This document shows, piece after piece, positions 1-6,104 of a stretch of DNA of 6,648 nucleotides. This stretch comes from Nitrososphaerota archaeon (GTDB lineage: Archaea; Thermoproteota; Nitrososphaeria; Nitrososphaerales; CADDZS01), in NCBI GenBank assembly GCA_027314685.1, contig DAHVAI010000124.1, positions 1 to 6,648 of the forward strand, written 5' to 3'. The translations under genes were made by a program, and so were the position numbers. The notes beneath the pieces are model-generated. The model saw only the letters and a list, made by a program, of their open reading frames with translations, ran no database searches and had not been told where the DNA came from. Within the stretch, counting starts at the first letter, position 1. Every line of letters starts with the position of its first letter.

Positions 1-58
1 CTAGCAATTGACCGTGATCACTCGTTAGTATAACTAGAGAATTGTCCAAAAGTCCCTT
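1..58. repeat. 58-bp identical copy of 1397-1454 (hydrolase paralogue block)
   Basis: Bases 1-58 match 1397-1454 exactly and may extend past the window edge. The block encodes the LDNSLVILTSDHGQLL metal-binding region in both hydrolase copies. It is a coding repeat from gene duplication, not a mobile element. Confidence 0.95.
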
Positions 59-955
59 TTCTGCAAGACTGTTAAACAATTTTGGAAGTTTCTGTGCCAC
101 TTGTTCCACTTGGTTGTCATATCCACTAGTCCACATCTGGAGCTCCTCTTTTGAAATTGTGGATGTAGATCTTACAGCAAAACCTGCTTCTAGCAAGCGG
201 TCGTTCTTGTAGTATGGATTATGAACTTCTAGTATGTTCAAAAAAAGGAAGAATGGCTCCTTGAACTTTGTTCGCTTTACGAAATTTGTCGCGTTTCTCA
301 GACCCTTATTCACAGGCCATCTCCAAAAAACTCGCTCTATTCCAATGCCAATCGTGGTAAAAACCGTCGAAAAGAATAGCTTCGGATTCACTCTTAGCAC
401 ATGAAGTAGTGGAGAAACAAGATCTCTTAGGTTTCTAGTACGAATGAACTTGGAAATCTTCCACTTTGATACAGGATCCATCTTGAATAACAGCTCGTGC
501 CAAGGTACTTCCCAGTTCTTGAGCACATCAAAGCCATCAAAACCAAACGCGGTCGAGATGAAGTTATTAGCAGAGTAACCATAAGTTGAGTAACCCATTT
601 TCTTTAGCCTAGTCATCAACGTCGAGTTGTCGTTGCGAATCCTAGCAAAATCAACCATCGTCTTCATGTCAGCCCTCTCATGACTCTCGTGTATTGACGG
701 ATATAGTCCTGTCAGCATAGACACGTGGGCAGGTAAAGTCCACGGAGCGGGAGTTACAGCATAGCCATAATCTACGAATCCCTCAAGCGTGCGTGCGAGA
801 GGCGCTGCCCTGTCAAGCCTTAGTGTATCTACTACAATCAATACGACATTGGGTTGCTTTGCAGCCAGGATTTCTTCCCGAGCTGATTCGTTTCTTTCTG
901 CCGCTTTCAAATTCCAAGCACTGACTCTAACTTCGAGTCCGTTCTTTCTTTGCAC
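1..955 (-). CDS. Sulfatase-fold (alkaline phosphatase superfamily) hydrolase, copy A, C-terminus beyond window
   Basis: Partial gene running off the left edge: 318 codons are visible from a GTG at 955, ending just after the metal-binding SDHG motif. I translated it by hand. The core begins NVVLIVVDTLR, giving metal-ligand D43. The active-site segment is PAPWTLPAH, then LTGLYPSIHESH, with T73 at the nucleophile position; then NILEVH and LTSDHGQLL (D313, H314). It is a close tandem paralogue of the gene at 927-2264. The family hydrolyses sulfate or phosphate esters, but Thr instead of Cys/Ser argues against a formylglycine-dependent sulfatase. The start is uncertain: no ATG is available, a TAA lies immediately before the GTG at 955, and a TTG at 910 is an alternative leaving a 16-bp gap. 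With the GTG start it overlaps the upstream gene by 29 bp, suggesting translational coupling. The N-terminal ~30 residues have no counterpart in copy B. No signal peptide is seen. Likely role: modifying a glycan or other ester (inferred). Confidence 0.85.
   Translation of the reverse strand, partial: MQRKNGLEVRVSAWNLKAAERNESAREEILAAKQPNVVLIVVDTLRLDRAAPLARTLEGFVDYGYAVTPAPWTLPAHVSMLTGLYPSIHESHERADMKTMVDFARIRNDNSTLMTRLKKMGYSTYGYSANNFISTAFGFDGFDVLKNWEVPWHELLFKMDPVSKWKISKFIRTRNLRDLVSPLLHVLRVNPKLFFSTVFTTIGIGIERVFWRWPVNKGLRNATNFVKRTKFKEPFFLFLNILEVHNPYYKNDRLLEAGFAVRSTSTISKEELQMWTSGYDNQVEQVAQKLPKLFNSLAEKGLLDNSLVILTSDHGQLL
507..616. repeat. 110-bp near-identical block shared with 1900-2009
   Basis: Only four mismatches over 110 bp by eye, against 1900-2009. 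It encodes the segment from LMTRLKKMGYSTYGYSANNF through the FDGFDVLKNWEV stretch in both hydrolases. Both ends fall off abruptly into diverged sequence. Confidence 0.9.
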
Positions 956-2264
956 TTACTTCAAGGAGATTTTGGTTAAGGCCAGCAAACTTGACGCATT
1001 TTTCTACGAGACATTCGGTGTTTAGTCTAGAGTCTCCTTTGACTGATGACTCTTCAACTTCCTTCGTATCCAGTTTGTAGGTGACTTTACCTTCATCAGC
1101 GTAAACACAGATTCTCCTTCCCACTAGATCCGTCTCCATGCCATTCTCTGCTCTTCCATCCAGTTTTCGATTGTAGTTTGCCCATGACTCGGAAAAGACT
1201 TGGGGAGAATATAGACTAGAGTCTGTTTCTCGACCTTCAACAATGTCAATTATGAATTTCTGTATCGAAGTCAGGCTGATCTCTCCACTTCTTGATGACT
1301 GTGAGACCTTCGCGCCTAGGGGATATTTCACAAGAAGAGGTACCTGTACCAGCTCGTCATAGAGAAATACACCATGACCAATCCAGCCATGCTCCCCTAG
1401 CAATTGACCGTGATCACTCGTTAGTATAACTAGAGAATTGTCCAAAAGTCCCTTCTTTGCTAAAGACTTGAACAGGTTAGGAAGCTTTGCAGCAAGCAGC
1501 TTTACTTGCGACTGGTAGCCGTCGACCCATCTATCAAGATCAATCTTTGGTATCGTCGACGTCCGACGCACGCCTATTCCATCCGTCAGGTGATCGTCCT
1601 TAAAGTATGGCTCGTGAACTTCTAAGATGTTAAGAAAGAGGAAGAATGGTTCTTTGAATGTTGTTTGCTTTACAAACGAAAAAGCACTACCTAGTCCCTT
1701 GTACCGTGGCCATTTGTGAATAATTCTATCAATCGCTAGGCGAAACTCTGAAGCCATCCAAGAAAGCAAAAGCCCCGGTTGCTTTCTTCCAACCCTGGCA
1801 ATCAGAGTCACAAAATCCCTCGCCCTTCTAGTTTCAACGAACTTGTTTAGTTTCTCGATGGATTGTTTGTCCATTTTGAAAAGAACTTTGTGCCACGAAA
1901 CTTCCCAGTTCTTGAGCACATCAAAGCCATCGAAACCAAACGCGGTCGAGATGAAGTTGTTAGCAGAGTAACCATAGGTCGAGTAACCCATTTTCTTTAG
2001 CCTAGTCATTAAAGTCGTCTTGTCGTTACGCAAGCCCGCAAAATCGATAGCTGATTTCATATCCTCAGTTTCATGACTCTCGTGAATTGATGGATAGAGC
2101 CCTGTAAGTAGAGATACATGCGCAGGAATAGTCCAGGGTGCTGGCGTTATTGCCCGCCCATAATCAACCCAACCCTCAAGAGAATTGACTAAACTAGCAG
2201 CACTGTCTTTTCTAAGAGTGTCTATGACAATAACAATTACGTTAGGACGGCTAAGCGTAGCCAA
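927..2264 (-). CDS. Sulfatase-fold (alkaline phosphatase superfamily) hydrolase, copy B, full length
   Basis: Complete 445-residue protein, a usual length for archaeal sulfatase-like enzymes. It starts at a TTG (2264) and overlaps the PP-loop gene by 14 bp; an in-frame TGA lies just upstream, so no earlier start exists. Visible motifs in order: NVIVIVIDTLR with D15; PAPWTIPAH with T45 and H49; LTGLYPSIHESH; NILEVHEPY with H217; LTSDHGQLLGEHG with D284, H285 and H292; GHG with H297; then VPLLVKYP. These place it in the sulfatase branch of the alkaline phosphatase superfamily (metal-dependent hydrolysis or transfer of sulfate/phosphate esters). The CxPxR/SxPxR formylglycine signature is replaced by TxPxH, so Thr is the likely nucleophile and the true reaction may be on a phosphate ester; the substrate cannot be read. 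No signal peptide or membrane helix is evident, so it is probably cytoplasmic. The last ~90 residues are less recognisable. Copy A follows directly. Confidence 0.93.
   Translation of the reverse strand: MATLSRPNVIVIVIDTLRKDSAASLVNSLEGWVDYGRAITPAPWTIPAHVSLLTGLYPSIHESHETEDMKSAIDFAGLRNDKTTLMTRLKKMGYSTYGYSANNFISTAFGFDGFDVLKNWEVSWHKVLFKMDKQSIEKLNKFVETRRARDFVTLIARVGRKQPGLLLSWMASEFRLAIDRIIHKWPRYKGLGSAFSFVKQTTFKEPFFLFLNILEVHEPYFKDDHLTDGIGVRRTSTIPKIDLDRWVDGYQSQVKLLAAKLPNLFKSLAKKGLLDNSLVILTSDHGQLLGEHGWIGHGVFLYDELVQVPLLVKYPLGAKVSQSSRSGEISLTSIQKFIIDIVEGRETDSSLYSPQVFSESWANYNRKLDGRAENGMETDLVGRRICVYADEGKVTYKLDTKEVEESSVKGDSRLNTECLVEKCVKFAGLNQNLLEVSAKKERTRS
1397..1454. repeat. 58-bp identical copy of 1-58 (hydrolase paralogue block)
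   Basis: Partner of the block at 1-58 inside copy B. The identity breaks at the next base (1455 versus 59). Confidence 0.95.
1900..2009. repeat. 110-bp near-identical block shared with 507-616
   Basis: Partner of the block at 507-616, in copy B. The register offset (1393) differs by 3 from that of the 58-bp block (1396), showing one net codon of length difference between the copies. Confidence 0.9.
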
Positions 2265-3129
2265 GTCTCTTCAAATTCTCCACAACGCCCATGAACTCGG
2301 CCTGGTCATCCTCGCTTTCAGATACTTTTTTCTCGTATCGGTTGAAGATATTCTCGTTCCCTTTTACGTACACGGGGTTCTTTGGAATACCATTATCCTG
2401 CATATAACTCAGGATTTCTCGATCGCTTAACAGAAGCAGCGGAGTGATCCTGATCCAACCTTCTCCGCTAGGTGAGGCAAAAGATCTGGCTCTTCGACCC
2501 ATCAGGTAATCATCTGAAACAAAGACTCCTTCATACCTGCCCGCCGCTGCGTGCTGATTTATGACAAACGCGTTCAAAAGATGGTTTGCGGCGTTATCAT
2601 CCGATGAGACAAGAAATTGAAGTCCAGAGAAACCTATTCTGCTTAGCTCCTCCTTCTGATTTTGAGGCAGATCACTTACGTTAACAGTTTCTCCGTATTT
2701 CTTATCTCGCAAGCTATCATTTCCTACTGTCTTGACGTTAAAATTCCATTCACCTGATAGTTTCTGAACAAACTCCATAGTCTGATCATAGTGCATGAAA
2801 TTGTCTACAAACAACACGTCGGGAAGTTTCTTTCCTTGTTCTTTACACACATCTCGCAAGATGTACATAGTAAGGGTGCTTTCTTTCGAGCCCGAGAAAA
2901 GTACGAGCGTCCTTTGTAACTGCTTCAGCGGATAGCTAGCAACAGTTCGAGCGATTTCAATCTTCGAATCTAGAGGAAGAGTCTCATCGTTGCGAGAAAG
3001 ATTTGCCTCAGTTCCATTTAACACACCGATTACGTAGTCGACAAATTCCTGAGGATCAAATCCATAATGAGTTGCTGTGCTAACTAGTCTTGCGGCAGCA
3101 CTTCCGGTTATTGTGATGTCATTGGTCAA
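2251..3129 (-). CDS. PP-loop ATPase, CysD/PAPS-reductase-like, cysteine-poor
   Basis: 292 residues. The start is a TTG at 3129 preceded immediately by an in-frame TAA; a GGAGAG (3147-3142) lies 12 nt upstream as a somewhat distant Shine-Dalgarno. The sequence LVLFSGSKESTL (S79-S84) is a variant of the PP-loop SGGxDS, which binds ATP pyrophosphate in the adenine nucleotide alpha-hydrolase fold. LPDVLFVDNFMHYDQTMEF (103-120) matches the second strand/helix of CysD and CysH proteins. The segment around RITPLLLLSDREILSYM (227-243), followed by NGIPKNPVYVKG, matches their 'PL..wt..dv..Y....ip..PLY' segment. It has one cysteine (C95), so it lacks the Fe-S cysteines and C-terminal catalytic Cys of APS/PAPS reductases. 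An ATP-sulfurylase-small-subunit-like or other adenylating role is more likely than reduction. CysD normally needs the GTPase CysN, which is not in view. It is first in the leftward operon and overlaps the hydrolase gene by 14 bp, suggesting sulfur or ester chemistry on the same substrate (inference). Confidence 0.85.
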   Translation of the reverse strand: MTNDITITGSAAARLVSTATHYGFDPQEFVDYVIGVLNGTEANLSRNDETLPLDSKIEIARTVASYPLKQLQRTLVLFSGSKESTLTMYILRDVCKEQGKKLPDVLFVDNFMHYDQTMEFVQKLSGEWNFNVKTVGNDSLRDKKYGETVNVSDLPQNQKEELSRIGFSGLQFLVSSDDNAANHLLNAFVINQHAAAGRYEGVFVSDDYLMGRRARSFASPSGEGWIRITPLLLLSDREILSYMQDNGIPKNPVYVKGNENIFNRYEKKVSESEDDQAEFMGVVENLKRLGYA

Positions 3130-3421
3130 TTATATCAAATTCTCTCCAGAACTGATTTATTGTTAGCGTTAGAGATTGTATATCAGGTACCGATATAGGT
3201 TCAACACTTCTCTACGCTTTCAACGATTTCATTTGAAAAAATGATAGTTTGCATGTAATCCGATATCTACACACCTTTCACTTATAAGGTAAAATTGTAG
3301 TTGCGGTGCAAGGTCAAGTAAGGTCCAAAGATTCTTTCATCAAATTGTCAGACTTGAATTCGCAAAGAAACTAATTTGAGTGTAGGTTTCCTGGTCCGTC
3401 TAGGAACGAATTGAGACTAGG
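3130..3421. promoter_or_regulatory. Divergent intergenic region, promoters for both operons expected here
   Basis: 292 bp without a convincing gene between two genes that point away from each other, so it should carry both promoters. Candidate TATA-like elements are CTTATAAG (3281-3288), an 8-bp palindrome, and CTATAT or GATATACA read on the minus strand around 3180-3200, which sit at a reasonable distance for the leftward operon. Just before the rightward gene, AATTCG (3357-3362) pairs with CGAATT (3407-3412), enclosing a short GTTTCCT/AGGAAC pair (3386-3392 and 3402-3407), so the leader may fold. No clear Shine-Dalgarno precedes the ATG at 3422. The assignment to specific promoters is a guess. 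Confidence 0.4.
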
Positions 3422-4591
3422 ATGAACATACTCTTTGTGAACCACCTGAAACCCACAGCCGCAAGTTGCCTGAGGCAGCAGGGACTGGGTAAGCAACTTT
3501 CTGTTGCAGGGCACAGAGTTGAGTTCATGGTTCGGCGGCCTTTATCTATATCAGAAAGTGATCGCGTGAGCTCAGAGTTCCACGGGAAGGTTACTTACTG
3601 GGATGAACCGTTTGAACAGATGTTTCCTCAGAACTTGATGAAACTCGTTAGGAAATCCAGAGATTTTCAATTAATGCACGTAAACAAAGCCTATCCAATC
3701 ACTTCCCTTATGCTGTCTGCTCCCAAATTTATCGGCGGAAAGAAAATTGTGATGGACTGGGAAGACTGGGATGGGATTGGAGGTTTCATCAGTCTTGCAA
3801 GGAAAAACATCGCCTCGCGCTTTGCGTTGGGTTTTTTTGAGGAGGTCGTTCCCAATGCGTGCGATTCTATAATTGCTGTAAGCAACATTCTGGTTGAGAG
3901 GGCCAGAAAGAAAGGTATACCGAGTGAACGTATCTCATACGTTCCAAACGGGTATGACGAAACCCTATTTGACCCTAAGCTTTCTGGAGCGAGTATAAGG
4001 TTAAAGTACGATCTCGGATCACGCCCTACGGTCATTTTCATCAGCGCTCTTCATTCCTATGAAGGCGAGAATTTCACAAAGATTTTTGACTCTATGAAAC
4101 TCGTTGTCGAAAAAATTCCAGATGCGGTGCTAGAGATAGCGGGACAGGGTGAAATAGGCAAAATCTTCGAATACGTCAAGAAACTAGGAATCGAAAGAAA
4201 TTTTGTTTATCTTGGATTTATTCCTCACTCCAAAATTGCCGAGGCGATTGCAAGTGCCGATGTTGCAGTTCACATACTTAGGGACACGATCTACTTTAGA
4301 TCCTCCAGTCCAATGGTTGTTCCTGAATACATGGCTATGGGAAAGCCCGTCATCGCCTCTGACGTTGGTGAACTATCAGTCATGCTCAAGGATGATGCAG
4401 GCATACTGGTAAAAGATCAAACGCCTAGAGCATTTAGCGAGGCGATTGTTAGATTGTTGAACGATTCAAAGACTAGGCGAAAAGTTGGAATGGCCGCTCT
4501 CGAAAGGGCTTCGAGGATGTATTCGTACAGGATATTGGCTAGACAGGTCGAAGAAGCTTACCAAAGGGCGCTGGAATCAAGAAAGCATTGA
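3422..4591 (+). CDS. GT4-family (GT-B fold) glycosyltransferase
   Basis: 389 residues, ATG start, usual length for the family. The N-terminal acceptor domain begins MNILFVNHLKP with a Gly-rich stretch (RQQGLGKQLSVAGH), as in GT-B enzymes. MDWEDWDGIGGF (111-122), IAVSN (151-155) and YVPNGYDETLFDP (173-185) are the usual landmarks leading into the donor-binding Rossmann domain (about 200-389). That domain holds IAGQGE (239-244), VYLGFIPHSKIAEAIASADV and SSSPMVVPEYMAMGKPVIAS (294-313). It should transfer a sugar from a nucleotide-sugar donor, retaining the anomeric configuration, probably at the cytoplasmic membrane face during glycan assembly. Oddity: of the E-x7-E pair only the second Glu (E302) is present; position 294 is Ser. 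No transmembrane segment is seen. It is first in a two-gene operon with another GT4 enzyme 34 bp downstream. Donor and acceptor cannot be deduced. Confidence 0.93.
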   Translation: MNILFVNHLKPTAASCLRQQGLGKQLSVAGHRVEFMVRRPLSISESDRVSSEFHGKVTYWDEPFEQMFPQNLMKLVRKSRDFQLMHVNKAYPITSLMLSAPKFIGGKKIVMDWEDWDGIGGFISLARKNIASRFALGFFEEVVPNACDSIIAVSNILVERARKKGIPSERISYVPNGYDETLFDPKLSGASIRLKYDLGSRPTVIFISALHSYEGENFTKIFDSMKLVVEKIPDAVLEIAGQGEIGKIFEYVKKLGIERNFVYLGFIPHSKIAEAIASADVAVHILRDTIYFRSSSPMVVPEYMAMGKPVIASDVGELSVMLKDDAGILVKDQTPRAFSEAIVRLLNDSKTRRKVGMAALERASRMYSYRILARQVEEAYQRALESRKH

Positions 4592-4612
4592 CCGGACAAC
4601 GATAATCTGCAA

Positions 4613-4617
4613 GAGGA
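4613..4617 (+). promoter_or_regulatory. Ribosome binding site that sets the TTG start of the second glycosyltransferase
   Basis: GAGGA lies 8 nt before the TTG at 4626, a near-ideal Shine-Dalgarno placement. It decides the start: the open frame extends up to an ATG at 4485, but that would overlap the previous gene by 107 bp and add 47 residues without resemblance to a glycosyltransferase N-terminus. Confidence 0.7.
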
Positions 4618-4625
4618 AGATACTG

Positions 4626-5837
4626 TTGAAGGACTTGCGAGTTTGTCTTGTTTCATACGAATTCCCTCCATATCAGGGCGGAGAAGGTTCGTACACAAGA
4701 GATCTCATGAATTCGCTCAAACGCCAGGGTGTTGGTGTGACTTTGGTATCGCCAGACTGGTCAAACCAATACCCGAAAGACCATGACAAATCAGTTGAAT
4801 CAATCATACATGTAAATCCGATTATGTTGCCAGGCCTAAAGACAACGAGTTTCATGATCAGGGCAAATCGAAAAGTTAGAGAGTTGGTCAAAGATTTTGA
4901 CATCGTCCATTATACGAACGACTATTGTGGATTTTCACTATCTCGTGCTCAGTTAGGTACCCCTGTATTTGCGACCATTCATCACACTCACGCATTGGAA
5001 TTTGCCTCTACTGCCGAATTTGCAAAACAAAAGAAAGGATTTTTCAGCAGCTTACGTTACTCAATCTCGCAGAAAGCCCTGGCCAGGTTGGAGAGAAGTA
5101 CGCTTGAAAAAGCAGACATTGTTGTAGCAGTTAGCGGCTTTACCGCAAAAAACGCAATAGACCTGTATCCCTCCCTTAAGGGGAGAATGCGCGTTGTCTT
5201 GAATTCAGTTGATGAAAGGAGATTTTCTCCCCAGGCAGACGGAAGCAGTTTTCGATCGAGGTTAGGACTAGGTCAAGAGCCAACCGTGCTATACGTAGGT
5301 CGTTTTGCTCGAAGCAAAGGGGTTGAATATTTGGTTGAAGCATTCCAAGCGGTGGTGAAGAAAATTCCTGATGCCAAGCTTGTGCTTGTAGGATCTGGAA
5401 CAACTGAGACAGAAAAAAGCCTTGAAACTTTAGTTCATGATTTAGGGCTATCTTCTTCAATAATCCGAGCTGGCAAGGTGGGCGACGAAGATCTCCCACG
5501 CGTTTACGCATCCTCAGACGTGTTAGTCTTACCATCTTTGGTTGAAGGGTTCGGACTGGTCCTTCTTGAAGCAATGTCCGTAGGTAAACCCGTCATAAGC
5601 ACATCTGTGGGCCCAACGCCTGAGTTAATCTCCGACTCTGAGGAGGGGATACTAGTTCCCAGAGGGGATTCAAACGCTCTTGCTACAGCCATTCTCACAG
5701 TTCTAGAAGACAAGTCGCTAGCAAAGAAGATGGGTGAGAAAGGGAGACAAAGAGTTCTAGAGAGTTTCACTTTTGAAAGATGGTCAGAGCAGATGACTCA
5801 ATTGTATGAGAGCCAACTAATGAAGCGCTCATCGTGA
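4626..5837 (+). CDS. GT4-family (GT-B fold) glycosyltransferase, canonical active site
   Basis: 403 residues from the TTG at 4626, chosen because of the GAGGA at 4613-4617 and because the conserved N-terminal strand RVCLVSYEFPP begins at residue 5. YQGGEGSYTRDL (16-27) is the glycine-rich acceptor-side loop. ADIVVAVSGFT (163-173) and VLNSVDERRFSP (191-202) lead into the donor domain. Donor-phosphate contacts are expected from VGRFARSKG (R226, K231), followed by LVLVGSG (252-258) and the complete E-x7-E motif EGFGLVLLE (E307, E315), then AMSVGKPVIST. This is a retaining glycosyltransferase using a nucleotide-sugar donor, predicted to act in the cytoplasm or at the membrane face. It follows the other GT4 gene by 34 bp, so the two probably add successive sugars to one glycan. 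TTG at 4635 is a less likely start. The sugar specificity is not visible. Confidence 0.93.
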   Translation: MKDLRVCLVSYEFPPYQGGEGSYTRDLMNSLKRQGVGVTLVSPDWSNQYPKDHDKSVESIIHVNPIMLPGLKTTSFMIRANRKVRELVKDFDIVHYTNDYCGFSLSRAQLGTPVFATIHHTHALEFASTAEFAKQKKGFFSSLRYSISQKALARLERSTLEKADIVVAVSGFTAKNAIDLYPSLKGRMRVVLNSVDERRFSPQADGSSFRSRLGLGQEPTVLYVGRFARSKGVEYLVEAFQAVVKKIPDAKLVLVGSGTTETEKSLETLVHDLGLSSSIIRAGKVGDEDLPRVYASSDVLVLPSLVEGFGLVLLEAMSVGKPVISTSVGPTPELISDSEEGILVPRGDSNALATAILTVLEDKSLAKKMGEKGRQRVLESFTFERWSEQMTQLYESQLMKRSS

Positions 5838-5904
5838 TTCCTCCAAGAGCACTAAACAAGTTAACAATTTGGTCTCAAAAATTCTAGTCTTCAATAGTTA
5901 AGAT

Positions 5905-5987
5905 GCAGAACAGAAGAAGGAGCCGACAGACTGCATTGCCATGCCAGTCTATGACTCCCGTAATTTAGCCCCTCCTTTCTGTTCTGC
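5905..5987. other. 83-nt nested inverted repeat, candidate structured RNA or 3' UTR/terminator
   Basis: Outer arms: GCAGAACAG (5905-5913) pairs perfectly with CTGTTCTGC (5979-5987). The pairing continues as A5914 with T5978, then AAGGAG (5917-5922) with CTCCTT (5972-5977), giving about 16 bp with one 2-nt bulge. Inside is a second hairpin: AGACT+GCAT (5928-5936) pairs with ATGC+AGTCT (5941-5944, 5946-5950) around a TGCC loop, with one bulged C (5945). The segment 5951-5971 is left unpaired. It begins 67 bp after the glycosyltransferase stop, so it could end or stabilise that transcript, be an independent small RNA, or be a small palindromic element. I recognise no known RNA family in it and cannot fix its strand. 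Confidence 0.45.
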
Positions 5988-6003
5988 AAATAGACCTCTA
6001 GCG

Positions 6004-6023
6004 ATTCAAGGTACTTGAATTTT
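6004..6023 (+). terminator. Perfect 7-bp hairpin followed by T residues, terminator-like
   Basis: ATTCAAG (6004-6010), a GTA loop, and CTTGAAT (6014-6020) make a perfect inverted repeat followed by TTT, giving TTTT with the last stem base. The position, downstream of the glycosyltransferase operon and upstream of the next gene's promoter, fits transcription termination. The T run is short and the stem is AT-rich, so it could equally be an operator. Low certainty. Confidence 0.3.
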
Positions 6024-6044
6024 CAAACCGTTATCCGTGATATT

Positions 6045-6081
6045 TTTGCTCCGGTTTTTGCAAAATGGCTGTTGGAGCAAA
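6045..6081 (+). promoter_or_regulatory. Cluster of TTTGC/GCAAA half-sites, candidate operator upstream of the winged-helix gene
   Basis: TTTGCTCC (6045-6052) and GGAGCAAA (6074-6081) form a perfect 8-bp inverted repeat. Between them lies the palindrome TTTTGCAAAA (6056-6065). Four TTTGC/GCAAA half-sites therefore fall within 37 bp, directly before a TATA-like element (6095-6104). The pattern fits a binding site for a dimeric regulator, possibly the winged-helix protein encoded downstream (autoregulation is inferred). The outer pair could instead be an RNA hairpin. Confidence 0.3.
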
Positions 6082-6094
6082 TTTAAGGCGCGCC

Positions 6095-6104
6095 TATATT
6101 TATA
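6095..6104 (+). promoter_or_regulatory. TATA-box-like element for the winged-helix gene
   Basis: TATATTTATA directly after the GC-rich palindrome GGCGCGCC (6087-6094) looks like an archaeal TATA box. Transcription would begin near 6125-6130, giving a leader of about 70-75 nt to the ATG at 6201. Confidence 0.4.

Noticed and set aside
789..1025. Plus-strand open frame of 78 codons over the junction of the two hydrolases.
   Set aside because: It is antisense to two well-supported genes, with low-complexity Ser/Leu-rich composition and no recognisable motif.
1..2009. Repeat blocks as part of an insertion sequence or CRISPR.
   Set aside because: The repeats lie in the same frame of two paralogous genes, with no terminal inverted repeats, transposase or regular spacing.
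2185..2430. Plus-strand open frame of 81 codons over the PP-loop/hydrolase junction.
   Set aside because: Antisense to strongly supported coding sequence; no family resemblance.
4485..4625. Longer N-terminus for the second glycosyltransferase (ATG at 4485).
   Set aside because: It would overlap the previous gene by 107 bp, adds residues unlike a GT4 N-terminus, and the TTG at 4626 has a well-placed GAGGA.
5903..5968. 21-codon Arg-rich peptide (ATG-TAG) inside the inverted repeat.
   Set aside because: No Shine-Dalgarno, very short, and its sequence is constrained by the stem-loop; chance is the simplest explanation.
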